The notes: generated by a model not told the origin, from the sequence alone. A stretch of 64,000 nucleotides of DNA from Stagonosporopsis chrysanthemi (GCA_022560025.1 JAFISE010000017.1:1-64000), one strand, 5' to 3'; shown: positions 45,540-57,587, numbered from the stretch's first letter. Made by a program: numbers and translations.

Positions 45540-48110
45540 CTACCAGTGCCTCACGACTACCAACCACCCTTTCTCCTTGACGGCATTGAAAAGTACAGCA
45601 ACCCTCTTCCTCTTCAACCCCTCTCTAGGCGCAATATCCTCAATCGCGTGTTTCCCATCCAAATGTCTCTGTAGCATTGGCCATTGCTCCTTCAGATCCT
45701 TTCCCGAGATACCCGTTACTGTATCTGTATTCTTAGGTGGGCTTGGGTTATTGACCGGATATGAAGGATGTCGAGGATGGTGGTGGTCAATTTCCTCAAA
45801 TGTCTTGCCGATCGCTTCGAGCCAGCGCGCCTCTACACTCGACGCTTTGCGCGGACTGAGGATCAAGCTGGCCTTGAAGAGGTGTGGCTGTGGGACGAGA
45901 TCTTCTTCGATCGGGAGGGGCGGTGAGGTGACGGCATTGAGTGACGGCGACGTAGGCTTGAAATGCAGCGGGCTTGGTTTGTGCACTTTACTGTTACCAT
46001 GCGGCAGTAAATGTGAAGGTGATTCTGGGCGGACTGTTGAGTTCAAAGCAATTGTCGTGCGTTGGCTGCTGTTACTACCCGTATCAGATGCCGCGCGGGC
46101 TGACGCGCCACGATACTGGGATACTGAGCCAGTCGCTATGAAGCGTGGGCTCAGAATTGTGCTCGACTCCATCTCCTCTGTTGTATCGGCGCTTCTGTCT
46201 CGACGCCATTTCAGGGGTGTAAGTGACCGTGTTGTGTGGTCAGACAGCAGGCTTGAACGCTTATCAGAGAAAAGTGATGCGTTGACAGAACCAGTCTCGC
46301 TGACAAGCTCCTTTCTTGCTTCTTCAGCCTTCTTGATCCGCACTTCCCGCTCCATCTCCGCGGCAACTTGGGCTTTGATTTCGGGGGTTACGCGTATCCA
46401 GGCGAACGTCCTCAGCTGTGTGACCCACCCACCGCGCATCAGCCATGCCAGTACTTCGAGGTAGGTGTCTCTGTGTTCGTAGGTGGGAATAAAGCTCTTG
46501 TAAATGCGGGGAGTTCCGGACAGCAGACTTAAGAATTTTGGCAGCGAGGGCAGAGTCGGGAAATCTCGCGCAAAGGTCGCGGCAGCACTCGGTAGCTTGG
46601 TCATGTCTGCATTCGGAGACATGATGTACGTGTCTCGTTGCGACAGGGGGTCTACAAGCTGAGCGCGCCGCCAGTAGACCAAGTGCGAAGCGATATACTC
46701 CATGTCGTGGGCTGATATGTTATGCTTCTTGGAAATTTTCAAGAGCGACTTCGTTGGGACGATTCTACGGATCAATCCAGCAATGGCTGTTCCGGTCTCA
46801 GACGACTCGCCTCCCAGATCCTTGATCAAAATCTCGGGATCTTCCAATAGCAAGAGAGCTGCATGCTGCGTCATGGGTGCTTCCTCTTCGTCTAAGATAA
46901 CGTTGGAGGTTGTTAACCACAAGCCACGCTGCTGTGGCGCAAGGGGGCTGGAGAGGTAGGGTGTCGACATGGCTTGAGGTATCTGAAACGACGTGTTGAA
47001 AGTAGCATCAAAGTGAATGTGCGCAATCTTGTCTCCTGAGATCGCCTTGTAGAGTGTAGCTATCGAGCTAGCCAACGGCGAAGTGGCTTCGAGGCGTTTC
47101 CAAGTCATACTGATTGAATCTCCATTCTCCTTCGCACGTTGCTTGGTATCAATGATGCGCTTTGATTCTCTCCAGACATACTGGAACCGGGCTTGCTCGT
47201 ACTTGAGCGCCTTTGCGAATTTGCGAGTGACGTTGTCGTACATTTCTTTGATGCGCCGTTGATACTCCAGAGCTGGGGGGTTAAGCACAAAAACAACATT
47301 GAACATGGTCATATCAGGGTTGTCATCGTGTCCAGCGGTGGAGTTACTACGAGCCTCAGACCCGGCTTCCGAAGGTGCCAGAGATCCTGGGATTGACGGA
47401 GACCCATGACCATACCCTGGTTCAAAGCCTGGGGGGTATATAAAAGGCTCTGGCTCGATGTCCTCTTCGGCGATAGACAAGTTTCCCATTAGATCGCCAT
47501 CTTCGAGTTTCTGCAATTCTGATTTGGTCTTCTTCTTCCGTCGGAGTTTCTTCCACAGACCGTCCTCTCTCACGAACATGGGCGCACCGAGGAAGACAAT
47601 GCTTTCAACACCAAGCTCGAATCGTCTCTTGTTGTAGTCTTCGCTTGGCGTCAGTATCTTCTCGAGCGCATCGACTTTGAAACCAAGCACCGTGTTCCAA
47701 TCATAATCACCGCCACGATGCCGTCCGCTGCCATCGTCTTCATCCCCGACGTCTTCTTCATCAATGGTTTCTTGTCTACTCCAGCCACCAATACCTAGCC
47801 TCAATTTGTCACGACTTCCGCTAGGGCCCGTCCGACCCGAGCCTCGACCGCTGGTGCGGCTGCCTACTTCCAGATCATCATTTTCGTCCGCTTCTGTGCT
47901 ACTGTCCCAATCGCTGTCTGAGCTGTTCGAGTCAACACTCGCAGTTGAGCTGTCTTTGCGAAACCACGCGGGATCTTTAGCAGCAGCGAGGGCCGCCGCG
48001 GAGGGTGAAAGAGGGGGATAGTGGAAGACCAAACGAGGTCCTAGCGATCGCGATTTTGTGACTAGCAGGATTGCATGGAGATTCGATGCTGGAGGCAGTG
48101 GCAGCGCCAT
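45540..48110 (-). CDS. NPR3: Nitrogen permease regulator 3 (GATOR1/SEACIT subunit)
   Basis: Single exon; 856 aa from the ATG at 48110. The start MALPLPPASNLHAILLVTKSRSLGPRLVFHYPP is the Npr3 N-terminal strand pair, and the frame upstream (to 48233) has no family resemblance. Other conserved blocks are VLGFKVDALEKILTPS, FELGVESIVFLGAPMF, VVFVLNPP with LEYQRRIKEMYDNVTRKFAKAL, and the C-terminal LRTFAWIRVTPEIK. An acidic disordered insert (residues ~55-110) and a Ser-rich insert (about 600-720) are typical of filamentous fungi. With Npr2 and Iml1, Npr3 forms the GAP complex that inhibits TORC1 at the vacuole when amino acids are scarce. The gene is divergent from COX19. Confidence 0.94.
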   Translation of the reverse strand: MALPLPPASNLHAILLVTKSRSLGPRLVFHYPPLSPSAAALAAAKDPAWFRKDSSTASVDSNSSDSDWDSSTEADENDDLEVGSRTSGRGSGRTGPSGSRDKLRLGIGGWSRQETIDEEDVGDEDDGSGRHRGGDYDWNTVLGFKVDALEKILTPSEDYNKRRFELGVESIVFLGAPMFVREDGLWKKLRRKKKTKSELQKLEDGDLMGNLSIAEEDIEPEPFIYPPGFEPGYGHGSPSIPGSLAPSEAGSEARSNSTAGHDDNPDMTMFNVVFVLNPPALEYQRRIKEMYDNVTRKFAKALKYEQARFQYVWRESKRIIDTKQRAKENGDSISMTWKRLEATSPLASSIATLYKAISGDKIAHIHFDATFNTSFQIPQAMSTPYLSSPLAPQQRGLWLTTSNVILDEEEAPMTQHAALLLLEDPEILIKDLGGESSETGTAIAGLIRRIVPTKSLLKISKKHNISAHDMEYIASHLVYWRRAQLVDPLSQRDTYIMSPNADMTKLPSAAATFARDFPTLPSLPKFLSLLSGTPRIYKSFIPTYEHRDTYLEVLAWLMRGGWVTQLRTFAWIRVTPEIKAQVAAEMEREVRIKKAEEARKELVSETGSVNASLFSDKRSSLLSDHTTRSLTPLKWRRDRSADTTEEMESSTILSPRFIATGSVSQYRGASARAASDTGSNSSQRTTIALNSTVRPESPSHLLPHGNSKVHKPSPLHFKPTSPSLNAVTSPPLPIEEDLVPQPHLFKASLILSPRKASSVEARWLEAIGKTFEEIDHHHPRHPSYPVNNPSPPKNTDTVTGISGKDLKEQWPMLQRHLDGKHAIEDIAPREGLKRKRVAVLFNAVKEKGWLVVVRHW

Positions 48111-48632
48111 TGATTGATGTGGGGATGAGGACGCTCGTCGAGTGGGGAAGCGCAAGTGCACGTTGCGGAGCGCCGGGAGCTTTAACCACTTTTGCAATCC
48201 AGCGACAGACTCGAAGTATCCACGAATGAACATTCACTGGATGGACAGTATTCCCCCTCTCCTGCTGCCGTTGCAAAGAAGAGCACCGCTTCCATTGCAA
48301 GAGTAAATGCATCACAACACAGTAAAGATCATAAGCCCCTGCCCCTGAGAGCACATTCGCTTGCTAATCACATCTTTCAAAACCTCATCGTACGTTGGAT
48401 TGATTGGCTCGTATGATCCAGCTTTGCGTTCTTCTGATGCAGGAACGATGCACTCTGCGCATAATTCCGAGCGGGAAGCCGCTGTGGGGCGCTCTGGCCA
48501 TCGTTTGCGCGCTACCTTATTCGGAGCTCACTCCACCAGCACTCCATCATCAACTCATCCAAATCGTCTTCACGGCCACATATCCAGCGATACCACACTC
48601 CATCACCCAACTACGCGCTCGAATTTGACGTC
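48111..48632. promoter_or_regulatory. Shared divergent promoter of NPR3 and COX19
   Basis: 522 bp between two start codons facing outward. No motif was confidently recognised. Confidence 0.4.
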
Positions 48633-49582
48633 ATGGCTTCTTTTGGCGGTGCCGGACTCGGACAGAAAGTCATCAAGCCCAATCCGTAGGTCACTGCATT
48701 TTCCACTACATTGCGCCAAACTTACCTTCCCTTCGGGCCCTCCCTGTCTTACTTCGTCTCAGCTAACTCCAGCTTACAGTCCTGAGCGCGGATCCTTTCC
48801 GCTCGATCACGATGGTACGGCTCACTCATTTACAGTCTGGCCGCAGTTGCCGCCACTCTCCCAACTTTACTCCATATCTCAGTAACTGACGCCGCATTCC
48901 AGGCGAGTGCAAGGACATCATGCTATCCTACCTGAGGTGTATCAAATCCCACCGTGGAACCAATGACTCCGAGTGTCGCAACCTGTCAAAGTCATACCTG
49001 TCCTGTCGGATGGATCGGTACGTACCGGATCTATTTGCCTTTCCACAAAGCCTATGCCCAGCCACGATCCCTTTGCCGATCAAAAGCCCTCTTTTCTGGA
49101 GGCAAGGGAGAAAAGAGAGCTTGTCATACCAACCTATCAAAAATTTCGTACCAGGTCGTTGGGAGTTTAGGGCAGTGGGCTGCAGTAAAGCAAGGGAGGG
49201 CTGCAGCAGCCCTCATTCCTGATCTCTCTTCTGATCTGAAACGTCTGGGCTGTCAATTTCGTCTTTTGTCAGCCCCAGTTCTCCCTCGGCGCCCCAATAC
49301 TGTGCTTTGCGGGACAGTTACCCCCTCAACAATACCCACATCTCCACATAGCATCGTCACACTGCGTCGGCAGCATCCGAACAGAGCGTATCACTGCCGA
49401 AGACGGACATATGGAGTAGCCTTACTGACTCGGACTGTGCCCATAGAAATCTCATGGCTCCTGACTCATTCAAAAATCTTGGCTTCGGGGAGAATAGCGA
49501 TAGCCACGCTACTTCTGCTGCGACTGCAACCCCAACCCATCCAGCGCAACCCCAAGGGCACGATAAGCCCCGCACTTCGTAG
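48633..49582 (+). CDS. COX19: Cytochrome c oxidase assembly protein Cox19
   Basis: Exons 48633-48685, 48780-48814, 48903-49017 and 49447-49582 give 112 aa. The protein starts MASFGGAGLGQKVIKPNPPERGSF and carries PLDHDGECK, then the twin CX9C motif: CKDIMLSYLRC and CRNLSKSYLSC. These form the disulphide-bonded helical hairpin of Mia40-imported intermembrane-space proteins. MDRNLMAPDSFKNLGF closes the conserved part; a ~30-aa Thr/Pro-rich tail follows. Cox19 acts with Cox11 in copper delivery to cytochrome oxidase. The last intron is 429 bp, far longer than any other in the window, but its borders (GTACGT, CATAG) join the MDR-NLM segment in frame. Confidence 0.93.
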
Positions 49583-52500
49583 CTATGTCGATTCGTTATC
49601 GGAATGAAGGGGTTCGAGCTTCTCGTACTGGCTCGGGACGAACCGAGCAACCGAGAAACCGCCGATGTGTCCCATCTCTTCGAGCACGCCTGCCGTATCA
49701 GCCGACGCCAGTATCGTCGAGGACGTAATAGTGGAGTCGTGATGTCTAGGATTGCGAACTTGACAGGTATCAGTGCCCCACCCTGTCTAAGAACATGGCA
49801 AATGGAGGATCGTGTTTGGTAGTGAAGTGGCATCGAAATAGAAGGATGATGCAGATGGTTGCTTGGAGCGAGACATGCATAACTGACATATTGACGTATG
49901 CTGTAGACGACAGGACCGTGGTACCAGACTGCGCCACAGCAGGTAGCCGCTCACGGTGCAGGTTGCACAGCGCAGGCTTGTCCTCCATCACCGTCTGATA
50001 CCGCATTAGGCGCCAGTGGCATTTGCAATGCACACCTTCGTAAATTTGGGTTTCCACAATCGCTGCTCCTACGCCAGCCCTTTCCAACCACTGTAACTCA
50101 GACGGGCCTTCTCCCTCAGATGCGCCGCTCTTCGTCCACCTATACCCTGATTGAGACATTTTGTCATCCCATGGATCAGATCTGGACAAGATCTTGCCGA
50201 TCTACAAGACGAGAGGGTGCAACGTCACACGGACGTTCTTACTGACACCACAGGACCACCCCTCACCCTCTTCCCTGTCCACCGCAAAAGCTTCTGCTAC
50301 GCAAAAGCTACCAAGCTTTGCGCCCACCGTGCACTACTGGCTTGAAACAAAGATGTCCGGATGATCCGATTAGGTTCGTGGCATGGCGCAAGCTAACGTC
50401 GGGTCGAGGTCGTGCGAGCAGCCGAATGATTTGGTGCGATTGGCGACGAGCTCTGGATGTCGATACGAGAGTCAAGGTTTGCGGCTAGGGCTGGACTGGG
50501 CTGTGAGCCCGCGGTTGCAAGCCACCCTGCTAATGCTCCAACGCGGTACCAGGCACGCAAAGTCGATATCACATCATAGCGATGACAGTATGTGCCGCGC
50601 ATGCCAGGGCCTGCCGTCGCGCTGCAGATTATAGGGACCTTCCGACAAGCATGATTGGATCAGGTTGTGTTCTACAGGACCCGACTATGGCAATGTTGCT
50701 GAACCAGACTACGCTGGCTGTGGTCGTTGAGTATGCCGCGCACAATGTTTCGGATGCGGGCATAACAGTGCTGAGTCCCACGGCACCATCCCATCGGCTG
50801 CGGTAGCAAACAGCAACGCAGAGGACGCGTCCTGCGTAGTAGCCTGCTCACCCCTCCGCTCGTACCACCCTTCCCCAGCACCGCATCTTCGCCGCAGATG
50901 ACCCCATCCCCATCCCAAAGCCCATCCGCATTGCACCCAGCGTCCTCACCAGCCCCCGCGTCTCGTGCCCACTCTTGCCCCCTCATACAGGCGTCCGGAT
51001 CGCCTTCCCCATGACCCGACCCCTGAGCCCACGATCTTCTCATGACCACTCCTGCACGGCATCCGCAAGCACCCTCTGTGCAGCAGGGAACTGCGCAAGC
51101 CCCCGCGCAGCTGTCACTTCCGCTTCAGCTGCCGCCTGCATGATCAGTGTGTTTCATGCTGCAAAGCCACATGTCTTGCTGCGAGTCATGCCTGTGAGCG
51201 CCGAGGGCATGTCGTGTAATGCGTTGCTTTGCGGTGCGATGCGCGGCGCGGTGGGTGTGCGAGGACCGCCAGGCAGGCTGGGTGGCAGACAGGTAGGCTG
51301 ATAGCCAGGCCAGCAAGCAAGCATACATGCAAACTCCCACTCCGCTCGCACTGCGTCATCTGGTGAACCGCTGCCGTCGAGCCGCCCCCCCCCCTCCTTT
51401 TCTTGCCGTGCCCGGTCTGTCTGTCTGTCTGTCTGTCTGTCCTTCAACTGCTGTGCTCTGCTGTGCAGTCTCGTGCAGAGCAGTGCAGAGCCCATCCCAT
51501 TCACCCCATCCTCCTGCCCTGTCCCTTCTTATCCCACACATCCCACATTCCACATCCCACATCTATGAAACGCGCCGCCGCCGCCGCCGCCGCCGCAGTG
51601 CCACCTACTCCGCACCCCGACGCAGGTCTGTGTCTGTGTCTGTGTGTCTGTGTCTCGGCGCAAGACCACGGCGCAGCAGAGGGAAGACTTGGGGGCGAGG
51701 TGGAGGGGGGGCGTGCCCCCTTTTTTTTTTGGGTGCTTCTTGCTTCTTGCTTCGTGTCTCCGGGATGAGGAAAGGAGGCGTGGCGCCGAGGGGGTTCCGA
51801 GGAGGTGAAGTTGGACAGGTCAGGGCAGTGAGGATCGAGTAAGGCCGCAAGGCGTGATTGGTGCGGGAGGGAGGGAGGGAGGGAGGGAGGGAGGGAGGGA
51901 GGGGAGAATGATGGGGTGGAAGTGTCTTTTTGCGGTGGCCAGAAGAGGCCGCAGATGAATGCTTCATCTTCACCTTCACATTGAATCGCATCACAGCACA
52001 ACATAGCATAGTTTTGTCAAGGGTGGAGAATGTGAGGAGAGGCGTGGGTGGTGGTAGCATGAGGATAAAGATGATTATTGGAACTAGATCGATACCGTAA
52101 TAGAGTCCAAGACAACAGCATAGCCTGCGAGAAGAAGAAGCAGAAGAAGAAGAGAAAAAGACGCACAAACAAACACATGTCTGGATAGATAGGTAGAGGA
52201 GCTCGTTCGTCTGCCCCCGTGGTGGGGACACGTACCCTTATCCCCCCTCAAACGCCGACGCACGCCTGCCCATGCACTCTTGTCAAGCCTGACAATACGC
52301 AATCGAGTAAAAAGCAAGTACCTGCTGTATGGAAAGGTAAAACAGAAAACACATGGATAGTCGCAAATAGCTAGATGGGGAAAATGGACATTGCTTGTTG
52401 CGCGCAATGCAGCGGCGCGCCCGCGGCCGAGGCGAGGATAGCCGTCCTGCTTCGGAACGCGGGAGCGCGGGGCGTGTTGGAGGCGCCCGAGTGGGTGAGA

Positions 52501-52734
52501 CATATTATGCAACGAGACGGGGAGTAAGGATGGAGCTGCAGTTGCGGGCGTCGACCGTCGGTGGGCGGCAGAGACGAGGTGAGATGCGTGGACCGGGAGC
52601 GAGGGTCGGCGCCGGTCAGTCTAGAGGGTGCAGCTGCAGGATGCAGGAACGGGTTGCGTGGTAGCGCGGGGTATCATGGAATGGAAAAGCCGAGAAGGAG
52701 ACAAGAAAAGATGTCGAACCGAGTCTGGGAGCGT
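49583..52734. other. Large convergent gap with microsatellites, no gene recognised
   Basis: 3.15 kb between the 3' ends of COX19 and the bHLH gene. It contains a C-run at 51386-51394, (CTGT)6 at 51416-51440, (CCG)8 at 51573-51597, T10 at 51720-51730 and (GGGA)9 at 51866-51904. Frames of up to ~200 codons overlap on both strands, but follow the simple repeats and show no family motif. No tRNA-like B box was recognised. An unusual amount of empty DNA compared with the 37-49 kb block. Confidence 0.6.
51866..51904 (+). repeat. (GGGA)n microsatellite
   Basis: About nine perfect GGGA units, G-quadruplex capable on the plus strand, in the convergent gap. Confidence 0.95.
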
Positions 52735-54375
52735 TCAACCCATGTCCATGCCGAACTCGTCTTCTTCCTTGAGGGCCTGGTTGGACCAGTATTGCTGCTG
52801 GTTGGAGCCGGAGCCGCTGCCTGTGCTTTGCATGCCGGGGCTCAGGCTCTGGGGCGACAGTCCGGACAAAGGCTCGCCAGCCAGGTTGGTGTGCTTCGGC
52901 ACCCGAAGGCCAGAACCAGGGCCACGGGAGTACCTGAAGGTCCCAGCACCATTCCTCTCAACGGCTTCCATAATCTCAGTCTTCATACGCTTCTCATCTT
53001 CGTTCATCTCGGGCCACTCTTCACCAGTGGCTTGTCGAAGGCGAGCGGCAAGCTCCTCGTTCTCCTCCATCTTCTTGTACAGCATCCACATGAGGTCACG
53101 GGTCCAGCTGACGGCTCCGTTGAGGATGTCGCCCTTGTTGGGACCCTTGTCCTTCTCTTCCATGGGAAGACCCTGTGTGATGCTGCCAGCAGCGCGTCGA
53201 CCGCTGCCACCGGCCAGCAATGACGTCGCTTGTGGTGGCGACATGCCAGCGGCGCCCATGGTCGGTGAGAGTGGGCCGTTGTTGTTGATGTGCTTTCGGA
53301 TCTTCTCGTCCTCAAGACGGTGCTGGGGCACGAGGCGGGACAAATCATGGATGCGCTCGTTGATGTTGTCCCTACGACGTCGCTCAACAAGGTTGTGGGA
53401 CTCGCGACGGCGGCGTTTCTTGGCGTCCTGAGTCTGGCCAATGTCGACCTTGGTGGGGAGTGAAGCGTGCTTGCCGTGCATGACTTCGCTGATCTGCTGG
53501 TGGTGCATAGACGCAGTGTGAGGCGACTGGGTGGGCGAGTCGATCCAGGAGTGAGCGCTGCCGGGTGTGCCCTCCCACTGTCCAGACACGCTCTTCTGGT
53601 GGCGATGCATGTTGGTCATGATGGGTTGGGAGGCGAAATTGCCCGAGTCGGGTGTTCCGAGGTGTAGGCTGGCCATAGCGGGGGTCTTTGGAGACATGGG
53701 AGTGCGCGTGTCAGAGCCGGTCCTGCTCATGGCCATGCGGTGTCTCATCGAGTTGGCCTGCATGCTGTTTGTGAAGCCCATTCTCGATGGTCCGGACTGG
53801 TATTGGTTGAAGTCGAAGCCTCCTGGGTGTACAAAGGGGCTCTGGATGGGCAGATCATCTGGGGTGTTGGAGTAGATCTGGCTCATGTTGGCAGCGTTGG
53901 AGTTGGAGTGGAAAAAGTCTGGCTGATTTGTGTTGTCCTGGCTAAAACCGTTGAACCCCAAGGAGTCGGCGAGCTCATCATCGGCAATGTTTGCAGCACC
54001 GTGAACGTAGCTGGTAGACCCAAACTGGCTGTTGATGTTCATGCTTCCACTCATGGTCAGGTTCGACGGGTCAATGGCACTCCCACCCTCGTGTGCTGAG
54101 CTGAACTGAGGGTTGTTATATTGCTGGTTCATGTCGAACCCGTTCTGGTGTCCAAAGCGGCCAGAGTTGAACTGCATGTCGTCGATTTCTTCCTTGATGT
54201 ATGGCTGAGGTGATCCAGTGCCGATCATGTTGAAGATGTCAGCGTCTAGGGTGTCGTCAGAGTGGGTGTCCAACCGAAGGTCCAGCCGGGCGAGGGTTTT
54301 TTGGGGGGAGTAGGATGATGGTGGAGTGAAGAGAGCGTCCGCTTGGGGGACAGTCAGTATGGTCTCGTAGTACAT
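52735..54375 (-). CDS. bHLH transcription factor (Rtg3/GlcD-like)
   Basis: Single-exon frame of 546 aa. The N-terminal ~300 residues are disordered and rich in Asn, Ser, Gln and Met with an acidic patch (EEIDDMQF), suggesting an activation region. The basic region and helix 1 (about 315-350: RRRRESHNLVERRRRDNINERI) have the His/Glu/Arg pattern of E-box-binding factors. Helix 2 (about 425-455: KGDILNGAVSWTRDLMWMLYKKMEE) comes only after a loop of about 70 residues, much longer than in canonical bHLH proteins but known in Rtg3-like fungal factors. The tail is Gly/Ser/Gln-rich. It should bind DNA as a dimer in the nucleus; target genes cannot be inferred. A TATA-like TTTATAGT lies about 55 bp upstream of the ATG. 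Confidence 0.88.
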   Translation of the reverse strand: MYYETILTVPQADALFTPPSSYSPQKTLARLDLRLDTHSDDTLDADIFNMIGTGSPQPYIKEEIDDMQFNSGRFGHQNGFDMNQQYNNPQFSSAHEGGSAIDPSNLTMSGSMNINSQFGSTSYVHGAANIADDELADSLGFNGFSQDNTNQPDFFHSNSNAANMSQIYSNTPDDLPIQSPFVHPGGFDFNQYQSGPSRMGFTNSMQANSMRHRMAMSRTGSDTRTPMSPKTPAMASLHLGTPDSGNFASQPIMTNMHRHQKSVSGQWEGTPGSAHSWIDSPTQSPHTASMHHQQISEVMHGKHASLPTKVDIGQTQDAKKRRRRESHNLVERRRRDNINERIHDLSRLVPQHRLEDEKIRKHINNNGPLSPTMGAAGMSPPQATSLLAGGSGRRAAGSITQGLPMEEKDKGPNKGDILNGAVSWTRDLMWMLYKKMEENEELAARLRQATGEEWPEMNEDEKRMKTEIMEAVERNGAGTFRYSRGPGSGLRVPKHTNLAGEPLSGLSPQSLSPGMQSTGSGSGSNQQQYWSNQALKEEDEFGMDMG

Positions 54376-57300
54376 GATAGCGACGAGAAGAGGAAGTGTT
54401 GAGGGAACGGACAGGGGACGGGAGGTGTACTATAAAGGGACTCGACAGAGTGAAGGGGTGGCTCATGACGAGGAGGCTTCACTTACTTGGCATCACTAGG
54501 TTACAGTGGAGCCGGGGAATGTGTGTGAGGCCGATGGGACCGATGCTGGTTTCCCAGACTGTTGGATCTGAAACTTACTGTCTCCGACCCAGCAAGAGAC
54601 TAAGGAATGCAGTGCAGTATGATTGCACCACGAGACGGCCTGTGACCCTATAAGAAGGACCCTGGAGCCGATTGCTATCTTGCACACAAGGTCACTCAGC
54701 AAGCTAGGCAACTCGCTTGTGGTGCTTGGTAGTCGCTGACAAGCCCTTGAGATTCTCGACGTAGGCTTGTAATCGTCTGTGGAGCAGATGTTAGCGCGGC
54801 GTCTTGGTATGCAAAGAGCGGCGTCGTGGGAATAAGTGCTCACTGGACACGGTAGTACGTGCAGGCGATGTGTGCACGTATGCTGTCTGGCTAAAGCGGT
54901 ACTGTGCAGAGACAGTGGACCCGGAAAGGCGGGTGTTGACAGATGTGAAGGGAGGAGTGGAGTTGCAGGAGGCCTATTCTAGGAGGCGCTCCGTGCAGGA
55001 TGCGGAGGGGGGGGGGGGGGGCTCGTGGCTGCGATAAGGGCTGTCGGGAATGTGTCAGCGCAAGAGGCCTCGTAGGGAGATGTTGAGCGGATTCAAGGTT
55101 GGTTGCATAAGTGTGGCGCACAGCCAGGAAGCGCGCAACAGAGGACGGCAGCGGTACTGCACCCTAGCACTGTGGGGGCTGTGGTACAAAGGACCGAAGC
55201 AGCGAACACGGTCGCACACGACCGCAGTGCCGCTCGGTGCGGGCTCGCTGGCGCTAGGTGTCGCTAGGTGTCGCTAGGTGTCGCTGCCGCGGCGGAGGTG
55301 GCGGAAATGGCGGAGGTGGGTGGGTTTGGCAGTCTTGACTCACCTGGCAACGACGGACGGCGCAACACAAGCTGACGGCCACAGCGGTGCGGATGCACGG
55401 GCGGCGAGGGTCGCGGGGGCTCAGCAAGCGCGGGCGAGGGTGAGGGCGCTCCAGGTGCGGCGCTGGTGGCACAAGTTTGTTCTCTTTGAGCCGACACGAG
55501 GGGTGGCAGGGCGACGCTCGGTGAGGAAGCGGCGGCGGCGTTGTCCTTTGCTGATGCGGAAAGCGAGCGCGGTCCCGAGTGCTCTGTGCGACGTGGGTGG
55601 AGAAGGGTGCTGGGCGTGGAATATGGAGCGGATCGTCCGTGTATGGCGGGGAGGCTCAAGGGTGGGCGGTGGCCCGGTCCCGGCGGTCCTGGATCAGAGG
55701 TGCACTGGTACAGGCAGCAGAGGTGCAGGCAGCAGAGGGCAGCGCGCGGGGGCAGGCGCGCGGCGGGGGGTAGACGGGGGCAGCAGTTCGCAGAGGACGA
55801 ACAGACGGGCACTGGGGCAGCAGAGACGAGGCGAGACGACGAGGTCGGGCCACGGTGTAGGAGAGCCCAAAGCAGCCGGAGAAGGCGGTCAGCGCAGGGC
55901 GGCGGCGAGGATCGTGTCGTGCCAAGCGGCGCAGCGCGCGGGCGAATCAGAAGCCGGGCGCGAGTCGTCGAGCACTGGCGGGGCGCGGCAGCCGAGCGAA
56001 AGCGAAACAGGCGGGCAAGGCAAAAGCAACGGCCTCTGGCCTTGTCTGTCTGCAGTGGGCGCGGCGAGGGCGGCAGCCGCTGTGGTGAGACGGCGGGCCT
56101 GACGTATGGGAGGTGCTGTGTATGTATGTATGTATGTATGTGCGTATGTATGTATGTACGTACGTACGTACGCGGTGCTCACAGACTCAGAGCACTGCAG
56201 AGGGATGCTCGGCCCGCGGTAGTCCGGGCTGGGTGGGTAGTGGGAGGTGGATTAGTAGTAGCAGCAGGTGTAGGCTGGCCAGAAGTGAAGGCGAAGCGAG
56301 GCGGTCTGGTCTAGGACGTGAGGCATACGTGCATGAATCGGCGGCGAGCGAGCAACTGGCTATTACTGTATCCAGTCCGGACGCGGCCTGCTCGAGCACT
56401 TATATACACGCTTGCGGTGCATGCGGCTCTCGCTCGCCAGTCCTGCTCTCTGGGGCGGGCCTGCATCGCATTGATCAATTGTGCCTGCGCCTGCGCCGGC
56501 CTCCATGCCCTCCATGCCCTCCATGCCCTCCATGCCCCTGGTCCTCCGGCGCTTTAGGCCTTGGAGTGATCACCCGCGGGCGGCGGGTGTGGGAGGTGAA
56601 CCTCATGTCTTAGACGGCTCCCAGCAGCCGCGTGCAAGCCCCACCCCGTCACGGCGGCGTGCCTGCGACGACGATGACTCACCAGTGCGCTCCCAGCCAC
56701 CGCGAGAGCAGTTGCCGTGCAAGCGCAGTGCAAGCGCAGCGGCGGCGGGTTGCGCGCTGCGTGTGGGTGGGTGGGTGTGGGCGGTGTTGAGCGGCGTCGT
56801 CACAGTAGTCTGCGGTCTGCGGTCTGGGATCCACCGCTGAGCTCCCCATGCCCCATGCTCCATGCTTGCAAGTTCCGTCGATGCTGCGCTAGGCCAGCTC
56901 CCAGCACCCTCCGCGACACCTCCACCAGACCCCCGGCCTTGCCCATCGCTGTCCGCTGCGCATCTGCCGTCTGCCCTGCGAAAACGAAAACGCGTCGCGC
57001 TGCAAACGCCCCCCAGCCAATCACCCGCGCCACGGGCTTGCTTGCCGGGTGTCTCGCGCTGCTCTCGCCGTCGACTCGCAGCCATATCCAAGGCACACCA
57101 CCCTGCGCCTGTCACAAGCCTCGCCCCGCCAGCCATTGGACGTCTGCCGCCCTACACCGCAGTCGATCATCTGCACGTAATCCTCCGTCCCGGCCTCGCA
57201 GCAGTCGCGTCCCACGCGTTCCACCAGTTCCAGGACGCCCGTTGCGTCGACGCTCGTCGTCGTCGTCGTCCTCGTTGCCGCCCCAGCGCACGCCCGCAAC

Positions 57301-57587
57301 TACACGGAGCCACGCCCAGCAACCGACACTAGGCTGCCACCCTGAGGCGACGGAACGCGGGGCCCACCCTCCCTCTGCCAGCTGCGGCTGCTACCTAGCC
57401 AGTACCAAGCTATATCTCGCTGTCGCCAGCTGCGGCTTGGTCGATAAGCTTCTTCGGGCGCACCACTCCACGCCAGGCCGCATCCTGCTAGCACCTGCCT
57501 GTCTATCTCGACAACACAAACCGGCTTCGCTCGCTCCACCAGCACCTGCCCCATCTCGGCACTCACCGCTATAACCCAGCGCCCAAC
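54376..57587. other. Large divergent region between the bHLH gene and SFT2
   Basis: 3.2 kb of GC-rich sequence holding both promoters. Notable are G15 at 55007-55021, TATG/TACG tetranucleotides at 56119-56172 and a nine-base tandem (CTCCATGCC, four copies) at 56501-56539. Long overlapping frames on both strands at 55278-56314 are Arg/Gly-rich in every frame, typical of GC-rich noncoding DNA. The length is typical of a regulator with long 5' control sequence, which is an inference. Confidence 0.55.
56501..56539 (+). repeat. CTCCATGCC nonamer tandem repeat
   Basis: Four consecutive near-identical units about 1.05 kb upstream of the SFT2 start codon. Confidence 0.9.

Noticed and set aside
55278..56314. 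Two overlapping frames of 257-274 codons
   Set aside because: Arg/Gly/Ala-rich in all frames, no motif, no splice partners; typical of GC-rich promoter DNA.
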